Source of the DNA: a virus | DNA length: 38,912 nucleotides | Virus record (IMG/VR): IMGVR_UViG_3300046010_008210 | Location: 1 to 38,912 of that record | Reading direction: 5' to 3' (one strand) | Notes under the pieces: model-generated | Told to the model about the DNA's origin: nothing | The model's input: the letters and a program-made list of their open reading frames with translations, nothing else | Databases searched by the model: none | Part shown: in pieces, positions 30,238-38,661 of the stretch | How the letters are laid out: each line of letters begins with the position of its first letter | Numbering within the stretch: position 1 is the stretch's first letter | Position numbers and translations under genes: made by a program

Positions 30238-31689
30238 TCACCTCTGGGCGTCGATCGCTTCAATCTGTTCGGTCGTCATGCCGCGGGCCAGCATCTCGTC
30301 AATCTCGGCGTCGGTCAGCTTGCCGGGGCCTGTAGCCTCCGCGGGGGCCTGCTGCTCGGGTGCCTGCTCTTCCGGCTCTTCCACTTGCCACCCAGCCAGA
30401 GACGCCGCACGCCGTGCCCTGCTGTCCAGTCGCCGGGCGTAATCCTCTGGCGGTTCGTCGGCACCAAACCATGACGTTTTCCGCGCCGCCTCCATGTCCT
30501 TCGCCACATCTCGGAACTGGTCGGCAATTGGATTGCCCTTGGCCCACGGCAGTTTGCGGCCTTCGCCCTTGGGAACTTCGATTTCCATTGCGGACCCGTC
30601 CGAGCCCTTCATGGTCACTTTCGTTGAGGTTCCACCAAACGCCTTGTCTTCCCCGCTGCCGGTGGCTCGCCGCTCGTTCACGATGCGACCGCTCTGCACG
30701 CGGTCCCTTGCCATTGCGTCCACTTCTTTGTCGGTGACGTTCTTCCCATACTTGGGCCGCATGATTGTGAACTGCTGCTGCACCAGCGATTCAAACGCCG
30801 GGTCGGACGGATCGACGCCGCCCATTAGCCCCGTCTTCTTTCCCGGCGCGTACTTGCCCAATCCCTCCGCCTGCTCGTACTTCTTCTGGCCAAGGTCGTT
30901 GATCGTCGCGCGGTCGAACCCTTCCACCAGTTGGCCAAGCTGCGCCTCTTCCGGGCTCGCGGGTCCATCGACCGCGCCCGTTACCGTCGCCGGCGTCAGC
31001 GCCGCACGCAGTTGTCCCTCTCGCTGCAAGTCCATCAGTTTGCCAATCAAGCGGCTCGGGTCGTTGGAACTCTCCGCCTCCATGACCAGTGCCTGCATCT
31101 CGGGATCGGCAAGCTGCTTTGCGCTGAGCTTCTTTCCGAGGACCATCTGCAAGATGCCTTCAAACTGCCGCCGCCGCGTAGTGCTCCGCAGCACATCGAA
31201 GAGTTTGGATTGCTGGCTGTAGTGCCCGTTTTCGACTGTGTTGGCCATCGGGTCCGCAAATGACGGCGAGCCCTCGGGAACCAGCATGGAATCCGGCTGC
31301 TTCGACCTAAGCAGTTGCCGGTTCAGGTTGCGGTACATCTCGCCCTCGGCCTGTGCCTGCGCTTCCGCCTCCGCCTGCCGCTTCTGGGCAAGCGCTAGGT
31401 GTTCATCCCTCAGACCAAGATCCCGCATCTGGGCCATCTGGTTCCACATGTCGTTGTCGGTGGACCGCTGGAAGTCCTGCTGCCACCGATCGGCCTGGGC
31501 CGTCTGCTGGGCCTGCCGATTGGCGAACTCCTGCTGCTGGAACTCGAAGTTCCGCGCGTCCCGCCGTGCCGCCTCATCCTGCATGGCGTAACGGTTCTGG
31601 AAGTCCGCCCGGCGTTCGGCAATGCCGGTGCCGAGTTGCATCCCTTGGAGCCAGTTCTGTGCAAAAGAGTTGGGGTCGATCCGTGTCAT
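30238..31689 (-). CDS. Internal virion protein, coiled-coil
   Basis: 483 residues from ATG 31689. The N-terminal 120 residues are a Gln/Arg/Ala-rich helix (FQQQEFANRQAQQTAQADRW; LALAQKRQAEAEAQAQAEGE). The middle is mixed (FEGILQMVLGKKLSAKQLAD; SLVQQQFTIMRPKYGKNVTD). The C-terminus is Glu/Gln/Pro-rich, then a helical cap (LTDAEIDEMLARGMTTEQIE). It lies directly upstream of the giant gene, 3 bases apart, and downstream of another ejection-type gene. Such Gln-rich helical proteins beside a giant protein are typical of the set ejected with the DNA in podoviruses. Role inferred. Confidence 0.65.
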   Translation of the reverse strand: MTRIDPNSFAQNWLQGMQLGTGIAERRADFQNRYAMQDEAARRDARNFEFQQQEFANRQAQQTAQADRWQQDFQRSTDNDMWNQMAQMRDLGLRDEHLALAQKRQAEAEAQAQAEGEMYRNLNRQLLRSKQPDSMLVPEGSPSFADPMANTVENGHYSQQSKLFDVLRSTTRRRQFEGILQMVLGKKLSAKQLADPEMQALVMEAESSNDPSRLIGKLMDLQREGQLRAALTPATVTGAVDGPASPEEAQLGQLVEGFDRATINDLGQKKYEQAEGLGKYAPGKKTGLMGGVDPSDPAFESLVQQQFTIMRPKYGKNVTDKEVDAMARDRVQSGRIVNERRATGSGEDKAFGGTSTKVTMKGSDGSAMEIEVPKGEGRKLPWAKGNPIADQFRDVAKDMEAARKTSWFGADEPPEDYARRLDSRARRAASLAGWQVEEPEEQAPEQQAPAEATGPGKLTDAEIDEMLARGMTTEQIEAIDAQR

Positions 31690-31692
31690 GTG

Positions 31693-32211
31693 TTAGGCTC
31701 CGCCGATCACCACGTACCCAACCCGCACCGCCGCCGATGCCGTCGCCGGGTTCATCACGGCCACCTTGACGATCTTGCCCGCGACCGTGCCCGCATCGCT
31801 CCAAAGCGTCGGATACCCGGCGTTGTCGGTGTACTCGTCCGCCACCGTGGCATTGACCAACAGCGCGTCCTCGCTCAAAGAGAACACATCGTGGCATCCG
31901 GCCTTGAGCGTCCGCCACCGCGGGGTATCGCTCAGGCTCGACGCCGGGGCGGTCCCGATACCAATGTCGATGTTGCCGCTCTGGTCAGGGAGCCAGATCC
32001 GCACATTCGAGAAGTCGGGCCTGTCGGCGTCGTAGGCCCAGATCGTGAACATCTCGCCGACCGCCAATGTGACCAGTGTTGGCCGCACGAGCAGCTTGGG
32101 CGTCACCGTCACCGCCTTGACCGGCGTGATGAGTGAGCCCCATGTGACGGGCGACTGTCCGGTTTCCTCGAAGGATCCGGCGCTGAAGATGCGAAGTGTG
32201 CCTGCTGCCAT
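31693..32211 (-). CDS. Beta-rich minor structural protein
   Basis: 172 residues from ATG 32211 (MAAGTLRIFSAGSFEETGQS). Almost entirely strand-forming, with many Val, Thr, Ala and aromatic residues (VTPKLLVRPTLVTLAVGEMF; VRIWLPDQSGNIDIGIG; AVRVGYVVIGGA), no coiled coil and few charges. It sits between two ejection-type genes. Its style resembles the 215-residue protein at 6697-7344. It could be a tail or head decoration protein; no specific role can be assigned. Confidence 0.6.
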   Translation of the reverse strand: MAAGTLRIFSAGSFEETGQSPVTWGSLITPVKAVTVTPKLLVRPTLVTLAVGEMFTIWAYDADRPDFSNVRIWLPDQSGNIDIGIGTAPASSLSDTPRWRTLKAGCHDVFSLSEDALLVNATVADEYTDNAGYPTLWSDAGTVAGKIVKVAVMNPATASAAVRVGYVVIGGA

Positions 32212-32223
32212 GTCTGTGACTCC

Positions 32224-33498
32224 TTATCGGTCGCCGTAGCCGCTGGGTGATGTGGGCCAACCGCCCGCGGGCCTCTGGTTTGGGTCGTATGCCGGCGGGT
32301 TGTTCGTGGTCGTCGCCGCTGGCCGCGAGAAGTTCGCAGATTGGCCCATCATGTTTCCGCCAAACGCGCCAAGAGCGTTGCCCCATGTGGCACCCGCCGC
32401 GGCGCTCGGGCTCGCCCCACTGAAATACTGCTGCGTGCTTCGAGCCAGCCACGGGTTCATCTGTGCCGAGCTTGCAACCTGTGCCCTGAAGTCCGCTTCG
32501 CCCCGCTGGTTCATCGCTACCCGGTCCTGAGACGCGAGGTTGAGCCCCATCCGCCCGCTGCTGCGTGCCTGGTCGAGATTGAGCGTGTTCCCCGCAAGGC
32601 TGGTCATCAGGCCAATCTGCCGATCGCCAAGGCTCCCAAGTGCCCCCTGCCGCCCCTGCTCCAGCTGCCGAGCGTTGCCGCCCAACTGCTGGCCGAGCAC
32701 CGACGATGCCCCGAGGCCGCGCGACATGAGCCGAGCCTCAGTGAGCCGGTTCGTGCTCTGGAGCGTGTTGGCAAAGTCGGCGTTGATCCGGTCGCGTTCG
32801 CCCTTGCCGAAGTTGCGGGCCTGCCCCTCGATGGCGCGGGCCGACTGCATGAGCCGCCCCGAATCCGCATCGAAGCGGTTCAGGTTGGCCGCACCTTCAG
32901 CCTTCGCCTGCTCGGTCAACGCGGCGTACCGCGATGCCGCACCCGGCCCAAGGTTGCGGAACTCGCCAAGGTCCAGAGCGTCGGCGGGGATTGATGCCGC
33001 TTCGTTCTGAAGCTGTGCCGTCAGTTCCTTCTGCTGCTTCAGCAATGCGCCAATGTCCACCCCGTCCGCTGCGGCCCGCTTCTTGTCCCAGTCCGCCGGA
33101 ACAAGCCGGAGTTTGTCGGACGGGTAGTAGCCGGCCGCCTTGCTTGGATCTTTCCCGCCCTTCACCACTCGCTCAGGCTTCCCGTACTTGTCAAGATTCG
33201 CCTGAATCTGCTTCAGCTGCTCGTTGAGCGCGGTTGTTCGCTTGGTCGCGTCCGGGTCGCGGAACAGCTGGCGGTACTGGTCCTGCCCCAGCGTGGCACG
33301 CAGGTACTTCTCGGCCTCGTCTGGACCAAGCATCTGGGCAAGGTATCGCGCCTGCCCTTGATTGAGGTTCTTCTGGTCGAAAAGGCGGTTTTCCTTTTCC
33401 GCCCGCAACGCAGCTGCTGCCGAAGCCTTGGAGGCATTCGACGACACACCAGCGCCAACCAGTGACGCGCCCGCTCCGATTACTGATGCCCACGCCAT
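32224..33498 (-). CDS. DNA ejection-type internal virion protein
   Basis: 424 residues from ATG 33498. It starts with an Ala/Gly/Ser/Val hydrophobic stretch (MAWASVIGAGASLVGAGVSS), a hallmark of phage ejection proteins that insert in the host membrane. Residues 40-330 are Gln/Asn/Arg-rich helices (RLFDQKNLNQGQARYLAQML; LTEARLMSRGLGASSVLGQQ; ARQLEQGRQGALGSL). The C-terminal 80 residues are low-complexity (AAGATWGNALGAFGGNMMGQ), ending in an Asn/Pro/Gly tail. The build is like T7 gp14 or P22-type injection proteins. It is followed by a structural gene and the second internal virion gene. Confidence 0.7.
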   Translation of the reverse strand: MAWASVIGAGASLVGAGVSSNASKASAAAALRAEKENRLFDQKNLNQGQARYLAQMLGPDEAEKYLRATLGQDQYRQLFRDPDATKRTTALNEQLKQIQANLDKYGKPERVVKGGKDPSKAAGYYPSDKLRLVPADWDKKRAAADGVDIGALLKQQKELTAQLQNEAASIPADALDLGEFRNLGPGAASRYAALTEQAKAEGAANLNRFDADSGRLMQSARAIEGQARNFGKGERDRINADFANTLQSTNRLTEARLMSRGLGASSVLGQQLGGNARQLEQGRQGALGSLGDRQIGLMTSLAGNTLNLDQARSSGRMGLNLASQDRVAMNQRGEADFRAQVASSAQMNPWLARSTQQYFSGASPSAAAGATWGNALGAFGGNMMGQSANFSRPAATTTNNPPAYDPNQRPAGGWPTSPSGYGDR

Positions 33499-33501
33499 CG
33501 T

Positions 33502-33984
33502 TTATGCTCCTTCCAACGCCGCCGTCGCGGGGAGCATCGACGCTGCCCACGGGTCGTTCGGCTGAATGATGAGTGCTTCAATCTTTGCCAAATCTGTTTC
33601 TTCGGTCGCGTGGAAGGTCAGCCAAACAATGTCCTCTTCCACGACAAGCACCCGCTGCGTTCCCGGCCTAGTCACGCCAAAGTACGGAGCCTCGATCCTG
33701 CGCCACTCCCCTTGGTCATCTCGCACATTGGCCACGCCTTCCAGTATCACAAACGGGTGTTCTGTTTTGTGAATCTTGGATACCACGACCTCCCCAGCGA
33801 ATGCCCGGCCGGTTCGGGTATACAAGCCCGGCGTGAACGTGTGCGTGACATTCTCCTGCTGGAACGGCGTTGGCGACAACGCCCGGCACAGCTCATTCAG
33901 CCTTTCGTTCGCGGGGAAGACCGGCTGCGCCGCCGCATGGGCCGCGAGCGTGTTGGGCGGGGATTGTGTCGCCAGTTCGGGCAT
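33502..33984 (-). CDS. Cupin-fold phage protein
   Basis: 160 residues from ATG 33984 (MPELATQSPPNTLAAHAAAQ); a TTG 57 bases further upstream is possible but its extra residues look non-coding. Residues about 50-145 follow a cupin: THTFTPGLYTRTGRAFAGEV, SKIHKTEHPFVILEGVANVR, YFGVTRPGTQRVLVVEEDIV, then WLTFHATEETDLAKIE. His residues near 72, 75 and 127 could bind a metal. Cupins of this type recur in podoviral structural regions. A sugar-related role (as for RmlC) or a structural one is possible. A CTAGCAC palindrome (34042-34063) lies upstream. Confidence 0.65.
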   Translation of the reverse strand: MPELATQSPPNTLAAHAAAQPVFPANERLNELCRALSPTPFQQENVTHTFTPGLYTRTGRAFAGEVVVSKIHKTEHPFVILEGVANVRDDQGEWRRIEAPYFGVTRPGTQRVLVVEEDIVWLTFHATEETDLAKIEALIIQPNDPWAASMLPATAALEGA

Positions 33985-34041
33985 GGTGGATTCTCTGGAC
34001 GCTTCCCGCACTTTGCCCGCAAAACATGGACGCCCATGCAA

Positions 34042-34063
34042 AAACTACCACTAGTGCTAGGTG
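34042..34063 (-). promoter_or_regulatory. Copy 3 of the CTAGCAC palindrome
   Basis: CTACCACTAGTGCTAG at 34045-34060 on the plus strand, followed by GTG. It matches the other two copies in arms and flanks and shares the A/T-rich edge (AAACTA). It stands just after the stop of the preceding gene and 58 bases before the cupin start. Confidence 0.55.
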
Positions 34064-34064
34064 T

Positions 34065-34520
34065 TCAGGTCCATGTGACCGGCTCATCAGTGGGTGAATG
34101 GGCTTGGCCAACGATCGACGCGCGGATGTACCGGCTCTGGGCACCGGCGCCCGCGTCAATGTCGAGCACCACGGAACCTGCCGCCCCGGTAATGTACCGA
34201 TACGCCATGTTGGCTGTGATTTCCTGCAACTGGGCACCTGTCACCAGCGTGATGGTCTGCGAGCCTGCCGGCGCTCCCGTCGCCGTCGATGACACCCACA
34301 CCTCAAGCACATAGAGCCCCGAACACTCGGCCCCGTCTCGGTTGATGACTTGGAAGGTTGCCCGCCGCACATTCGACGCCTCGGCGCCCACCGACACCCG
34401 CACCTCCAGCGGTGGCATCCCGATCAGCCGCGCGGCATCGCGGACCCACCGGAACAGATCCTGCATCGTCCGCGTCACTTCGGCCCGGATGACCTTGGGG
34501 ATAATGTTGGTGTACGGCAT
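34065..34520 (-). CDS. Beta-rich structural protein
   Basis: 151 residues from ATG 34520. A helical N-terminus (IIPKVIRAEVTRTMQDLFRW; VRDAARLIGMP) is followed by strand-rich text (ATFQVINRDG, LYVLEVWVSSTATGAP, SVVLDIDAGAGAQSRYIRAS). This mix resembles small tail or adaptor proteins with an Ig-like fold. It sits between the glycosyltransferase and the cupin gene. No family is recognised. Confidence 0.55.
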   Translation of the reverse strand: MPYTNIIPKVIRAEVTRTMQDLFRWVRDAARLIGMPPLEVRVSVGAEASNVRRATFQVINRDGAECSGLYVLEVWVSSTATGAPAGSQTITLVTGAQLQEITANMAYRYITGAAGSVVLDIDAGAGAQSRYIRASIVGQAHSPTDEPVTWT

Positions 34521-34524
34521 TGGG

Positions 34525-35340
34525 TCAGTCCTCCATCAGCGCGGCAAGGGGCGTCTGCTTCTCCCGGTCGTACCAGGTGCCCGCATAGTGGTGGTTCCCC
34601 ATCGCGTGATCCGGCCAGTTCGTGACCTTCTTGTGGTCGAATGGGGCGGGGAGCGGGTTGAAGAGCTGCCACGGAAACACCACGCAATCCGGGTGGCCGT
34701 GGATCTGGGAGGCGAGGTAGTACGGCCCGGTCGTCTCCAGAATGCCCTTCCATTCCTTCTTCGGGGGCCTCTGCTCGTACCGGGACCGCGGCACGAGCTT
34801 CTTGCCCACGAGGCGGTATCGCAGCCGGTTCCATGCCCCTCGCCACCCGTGAATCGGGATCAGCCGCGGAGCCACGCCCCGCCACATGTTCCGCACCGCT
34901 GACCACATCGCCGGGTGATTGGTCTCGGCGCCGAACAGGTAGTTCCCGCAGCACGGCCCCCACTCGTCGGCGTTGAACAGTTGCACGCCTTGCAACAGTT
35001 GGTCGATGTTCTCAAACGGCTCAAAGTCCAGATCGGAGTAGACCCCGCCCAGCTGCGCCACCAGTTCATACCGCAGAATGTCAGATCGTGCCGCCCACGC
35101 TGCACGCTCGCCAAACCACCGATCCGCGTAGTGGTAGACGTACCGATTGATGATCGGGGGGTGTGGCCGCACATCGTCCCACGGATGCCCCACCGCTTCC
35201 ATGTGGGCCTCGGGCCGATCGGTCCAGAGGATCATCCGCCAATCAGGATGCAGACGCCGCCATGCCGCGGCATAACCGCACAGGTGAGGCGGGATTGCTC
35301 GCGGCCCGAGCCAAATCTGGTGGAGTACCTTGGGGATCAT
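34525..35340 (-). CDS. Glycosyltransferase, GT32 / OCH1-like
   Basis: 271 residues from ATG 35340, which overlaps the stop of the tail gene (ATGA). The family signature is plain: MIPKVLHQIWLGP at the N-terminus, then AARSDILRYELVAQLGGVYS and a DXD metal site (Asp103-Leu-Asp105) that binds the nucleotide sugar. PF04488-type enzymes add sugars, often mannose, to glycans or proteins. After about residue 170 it is basic and Trp-rich (WRGAWNRLRYRLVGKKLVPR). The position inside a virion-gene operon is unusual: it could glycosylate a virion protein or alter the host surface in lysogens. No signal peptide or membrane helix. Confidence 0.85.
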   Translation of the reverse strand: MIPKVLHQIWLGPRAIPPHLCGYAAAWRRLHPDWRMILWTDRPEAHMEAVGHPWDDVRPHPPIINRYVYHYADRWFGERAAWAARSDILRYELVAQLGGVYSDLDFEPFENIDQLLQGVQLFNADEWGPCCGNYLFGAETNHPAMWSAVRNMWRGVAPRLIPIHGWRGAWNRLRYRLVGKKLVPRSRYEQRPPKKEWKGILETTGPYYLASQIHGHPDCVVFPWQLFNPLPAPFDHKKVTNWPDHAMGNHHYAGTWYDREKQTPLAALMED

Positions 35341-37334
35341 TGTTCCGCACCGCCGCCCCATTCCTCGTTGCCGCTGATGACGCTGCCGCCAAGCACGCCG
35401 GAGCCAGGCGAACCGCCCGTAGGCAACGACCCGAGGCCGGGGCCGCTGATGGCCGAACCGCTTCCGGCGCCGCCCGACGATGACCCGGCCGGGACTCCGC
35501 ACGGTGTGCCAACCGCCAACGCCGCCCTCCATCCCGCGCGGCTAATGCTCCTGCCCGTGTAGGTGATGGCGTCCAGACCCTCGAATACAAATGATTCGCC
35601 CGCCGTGGCATTGCGAAGCTGCACCGCCAGAGCGGGGCCGCGCTGCCGCACCAGTGTCCGGTTCGGCGTGCTGGTGAGTGTGTAGGCACCAAGGCTCCAC
35701 CGCTCGGACGTTGAGTACGCCGCCTCGGGCGTCTTGCCGCCGTAGATGGTCATGGTCGCGTTGCCGCTACTGCTGCCCAGCAGGGGGATCACCGAATCCA
35801 GAATCGTGTCGTTGTGAAACGGCTCCTCATCGACAAGGCTCAGGGTCAGATAGGCGTCGATGGCGGTCGTCCCGTAGTCGCTGGGCGTGTCCGAGTCGTT
35901 GAACTGAACAATGTACCCGTTGTCGGTTCCGAACACCGGGCGGCCCCTCCAGACCGTTCCACAGGTCGGGGCAAAGTTGTACCGCTCGGGGAAGAACCCA
36001 CCGTTCCCACCCTGGTACTGCCCAATCCTCTCGTCGTAGTAGAGGTGGGTCGCCGTGCCTGTGTCTGGCGTGATGCACACATGCAGGCCATGCCGGGCCG
36101 GATCCCGCACCAGCGTGACGGTGTAATCCTCGCGGCTCTGGCGTGCGAACTGGATCAGGCCCGCCAGAGTCTCCCGGCTCACCGACACAGGAGACGCCGC
36201 GGCGTTGATAATGAACAGTCCTTCGGGGGCATGTACCGCCGTGACACCCTCGGCAATCGTCGTGATCGCATTGGGGCCGCTGCACCCAACGCTCGTCGTC
36301 AGGGGCGACACTTCAGCGCCGCCGTCGGCAGGATCGCCGAGCAGTGCGTACAGGCTGTTCCGACACCCGATGATGAGCGTGTTGTTGACCGCGACAGAAA
36401 GAGCAATGATCGCGTCCCCAACCTGCTGGTTGCGTCCCACGCCGATCGCCACCGCCCGGCCCTCGGCCAGCTCGCCGGTGTCCCATGCCATCGCATCGCT
36501 CAACGCGGACCCGTACAACACGTTCGATTGGTCTTGGATGCCAGCGAGCCAGATGCGACCACGGTACTGGCAGGCAATCGTCGCCGTGGTGGTTCCAGTT
36601 CCAGTGCTGCCCGGCAGCGACCCCGACGTAGGAGCCCACGCTACCACGGTCTTCGCCGAGGCGTTGATGACCACCGCCTTACCGCCGCCGACGCCGTAAA
36701 CGAGGCCATCGAGAACCGCCAGCGACACCGGCGCCGTCGATGGGAACGCCCTAGACCCGATCAACTGCGTCCGCTCACCGTCCGCGCCGCTCGCCCACAC
36801 ATCGCCGCCGGCTACTTGAATCAGCACGTCTTCGACCGTGACGGACGCCAGACCCACCTCGGCCACGGTCGCCGCGAGCACCACCGCACCGTCGATGCTG
36901 GAGACAAAGCCCCAATGCTTGTACCTGTTCAGATCAGTCGTTGCATAAGACACTTCCACCTCGGCCCCGCTGGTCTTGACCACGCTGCAAGTGATGGTTT
37001 CGGCGGTCAGCCGCACCTTGAGCGTGAACGTCTCGCCCGAAGCTATCCCGTGCGCTTCGGTGTCCAGTGCCGCGGCGACCACCCCGAAAGTGATCTTGCG
37101 GATGATGACATTGGAACCCTCGATGCCGCATTCGTACCCGGTGCGACCGTCAAACGATCCACGCACGAACACCTTCACGTTGTGCGTGTAGTTCGCGCAC
37201 TGTGCCTGCACCTCTGCCGACGAGGGAAGCGGGATGGATGGCCCGGTGAAAATGTCCAGGTTGGGGTTCCACAGATCGCGCGTGGTGCCGCTGTGCGTCA
37301 GAACGCCCGAAGTCGTGTCCCGTGCCCATGCCAT
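35337..37334 (-). CDS. Large beta-rich tail protein (nozzle/tubular type)
   Basis: 665 residues from ATG 37334 (MAWARDTTSGVLTHSGTTRD). Almost all strand-forming, with repeated propeller-like blade patterns (LAVLDGLVYGVGGGKAVVIN; IACQYRGRIWLAGIQDQSNV; ATHLYYDERIGQYQGG; VWRGRPVFGTDNGYIVQF). The last 60 residues are a Gly/Ser/Pro linker (AGSSSGGAGSGSAISGPGLG). Size, strand content and place at the head of the late structural run match tail-nozzle or tubular proteins such as T7 gp12 or P22 gp10, which close the tail and carry receptor-binding parts. The call is structural inference. Confidence 0.65.
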   Translation of the reverse strand: MAWARDTTSGVLTHSGTTRDLWNPNLDIFTGPSIPLPSSAEVQAQCANYTHNVKVFVRGSFDGRTGYECGIEGSNVIIRKITFGVVAAALDTEAHGIASGETFTLKVRLTAETITCSVVKTSGAEVEVSYATTDLNRYKHWGFVSSIDGAVVLAATVAEVGLASVTVEDVLIQVAGGDVWASGADGERTQLIGSRAFPSTAPVSLAVLDGLVYGVGGGKAVVINASAKTVVAWAPTSGSLPGSTGTGTTTATIACQYRGRIWLAGIQDQSNVLYGSALSDAMAWDTGELAEGRAVAIGVGRNQQVGDAIIALSVAVNNTLIIGCRNSLYALLGDPADGGAEVSPLTTSVGCSGPNAITTIAEGVTAVHAPEGLFIINAAASPVSVSRETLAGLIQFARQSREDYTVTLVRDPARHGLHVCITPDTGTATHLYYDERIGQYQGGNGGFFPERYNFAPTCGTVWRGRPVFGTDNGYIVQFNDSDTPSDYGTTAIDAYLTLSLVDEEPFHNDTILDSVIPLLGSSSGNATMTIYGGKTPEAAYSTSERWSLGAYTLTSTPNRTLVRQRGPALAVQLRNATAGESFVFEGLDAITYTGRSISRAGWRAALAVGTPCGVPAGSSSGGAGSGSAISGPGLGSLPTGGSPGSGVLGGSVISGNEEWGGGAEQ

Positions 37335-37337
37335 TCG

Positions 37338-37550
37338 CTACCACCCTTCCATGCAAGCCGTGTACCGCCCCCGCGCGTCCGCCTCGCACACCTCCCGCTG
37401 AAGTGAAGCGGCGTCCGGATACCTGACGGCACACCGCGTTAGATCGTGCTGGTAGTCGTTGAAGCACACGGATGGCGTGACAATCGGCTTTTGCCAAATG
37501 CTCCAGCGTTCCGGCACCAGAATCAGCATCATGAGTAGGAATCCGATCAT
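37338..37550 (-). CDS. Small Cys-rich membrane-anchored protein
   Basis: 70 residues from ATG 37550 (overlaps upstream TGA). A short hydrophobic N-terminus (MIGFLLMMLILVPERW) is followed by a charged region with four Cys (CFNDYQHDLTRC, REVCEADARGRYTAC). The spacing suggests two disulphides outside the cytoplasm. It may be a spanin-like or other lysis accessory; no lipobox is seen. Confidence 0.55.
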   Translation of the reverse strand: MIGFLLMMLILVPERWSIWQKPIVTPSVCFNDYQHDLTRCAVRYPDAASLQREVCEADARGRYTACMEGW

Positions 37551-37864
37551 GGGTGTGACGGCCTCCCTGATTGCTCCAGCAGGCCGCGGATGTATCCAAG
37601 CTGGCCCGCAATCTCGCCAAGGGCCTTGTTCAGATCGGTCTTGAGTTCTGCCGCCTGGGTGAGTGCCGAGCGTGCGTCCGCCGCGGCAGCCTTGGCCTCG
37701 CGTGCAGCGTCAGCCACCGCGCCCTGAATGGACTGAACGTAGAGGGCCCCACTCACCACGCAGGAGATAATGAGAGCGAGAACCTTGCCCCACTCACCGG
37801 CGCTCATGCGGGCCGTGATGGGAGTATCGGGGCCGATGCTGGTGTTGCTCTGTAGGGTGGTCAT
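37547..37864 (-). CDS. Single-helix membrane protein with coiled coil (holin/lysis candidate)
   Basis: 105 residues from ATG 37864 (overlaps upstream TGA). A polar N-terminus, one membrane helix at about 27-44 (KVLALIISCVVSGALYVQ), then a long Ala/Lys/Glu helix (DAAREAKAAAADARSALTQA; ELKTDLNKALGEIAGQLG). Topology is compatible with a type III-like holin or a spanin subunit. The three adjacent membrane genes 37338-38661 probably work as a unit. Confidence 0.55.
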   Translation of the reverse strand: MTTLQSNTSIGPDTPITARMSAGEWGKVLALIISCVVSGALYVQSIQGAVADAAREAKAAAADARSALTQAAELKTDLNKALGEIAGQLGYIRGLLEQSGRPSHP

Positions 37865-38661
37865 GCCTTCGCTTTCTTCTGGAACGTGGCCTTGATCTTG
37901 TCAACATGCTTGCGAACCCAGAGCTTGGTCTGCTCGGCGTTCGCCTTGTCCTTGAAATCTGGAACGAATGGCTTAATCGCCTCCACCGTCCGCACCACAT
38001 CCGTGGCCACCTTGCGTTCAGCAATGATGCACCACGCCGCGTACCCAGCCGCGATGATGGCGCCGCCAATGGCAATCCACGCTCGGTATTGGAGGATCCA
38101 CATGCCCGCCGCACATACCGCGACGATTGCAAGCCCGGTCAGCACGCCCTGCCACGAACGCAGCCACACCCCGCACACCACAGCCAGGCCGAGCCCGGCC
38201 ACGCTTGCGCCGATCAAAAGAGTGTTCAGTGTGCCGTTCGCCTTGTCCTCAAGCCGTGCAATCTCCCGGTTGGCGTTGGCCAGTTCCGTGTTGATCTTGG
38301 CCGACGATTTCTCTTCCTTGGCCAGCTTGTCGATCAGGCTCAGCACCGTGGCATGTACCTGGCGGAGTTCTTCGACCGCCGCGGCAATCTCTCCGGTCTG
38401 CTTTGCCACCTCGGGCACCGCCGCGGCAATCTCCGTGTTGGCCTCTTCGATCTGATTCGTGGACCCACGCAAACGGGCTTCTGCCTGCTTCGCGTCAATC
38501 GTGGCTCCGGCAAGCGACGACGCAGAGGCACCTACCGCCCGCCGGGGCACGCCGCACCCGCCGATGATGCTCAATGCCGCAAGCACAAAGACAGCGAAAG
38601 CTACCCAGAAGATTGTCCCATAGCCGAGGTTTGCAAGAGTGTGTTTGGTTGCCTTGCTCAT
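37861..38661 (-). CDS. Multi-helix membrane protein, possible lipoprotein
   Basis: 266 residues from ATG 38661 (overlaps upstream TGA). An N-terminal hydrophobic segment ends in IIGGC (Cys36), a plausible lipobox. Residues 58-140 form a coiled coil (TEIAAAVPEVAKQTGEIAAA; INTELANANREIARLEDKAN). Three membrane helices follow at about 145-166, 171-190 and 195-213. The C-terminus is basic and charged. The mixture of lipobox and later helices is unusual. It may be a lysis or host-envelope protein; no family recognised. Confidence 0.55.
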   Translation of the reverse strand: MSKATKHTLANLGYGTIFWVAFAVFVLAALSIIGGCGVPRRAVGASASSLAGATIDAKQAEARLRGSTNQIEEANTEIAAAVPEVAKQTGEIAAAVEELRQVHATVLSLIDKLAKEEKSSAKINTELANANREIARLEDKANGTLNTLLIGASVAGLGLAVVCGVWLRSWQGVLTGLAIVAVCAAGMWILQYRAWIAIGGAIIAAGYAAWCIIAERKVATDVVRTVEAIKPFVPDFKDKANAEQTKLWVRKHVDKIKATFQKKAKA

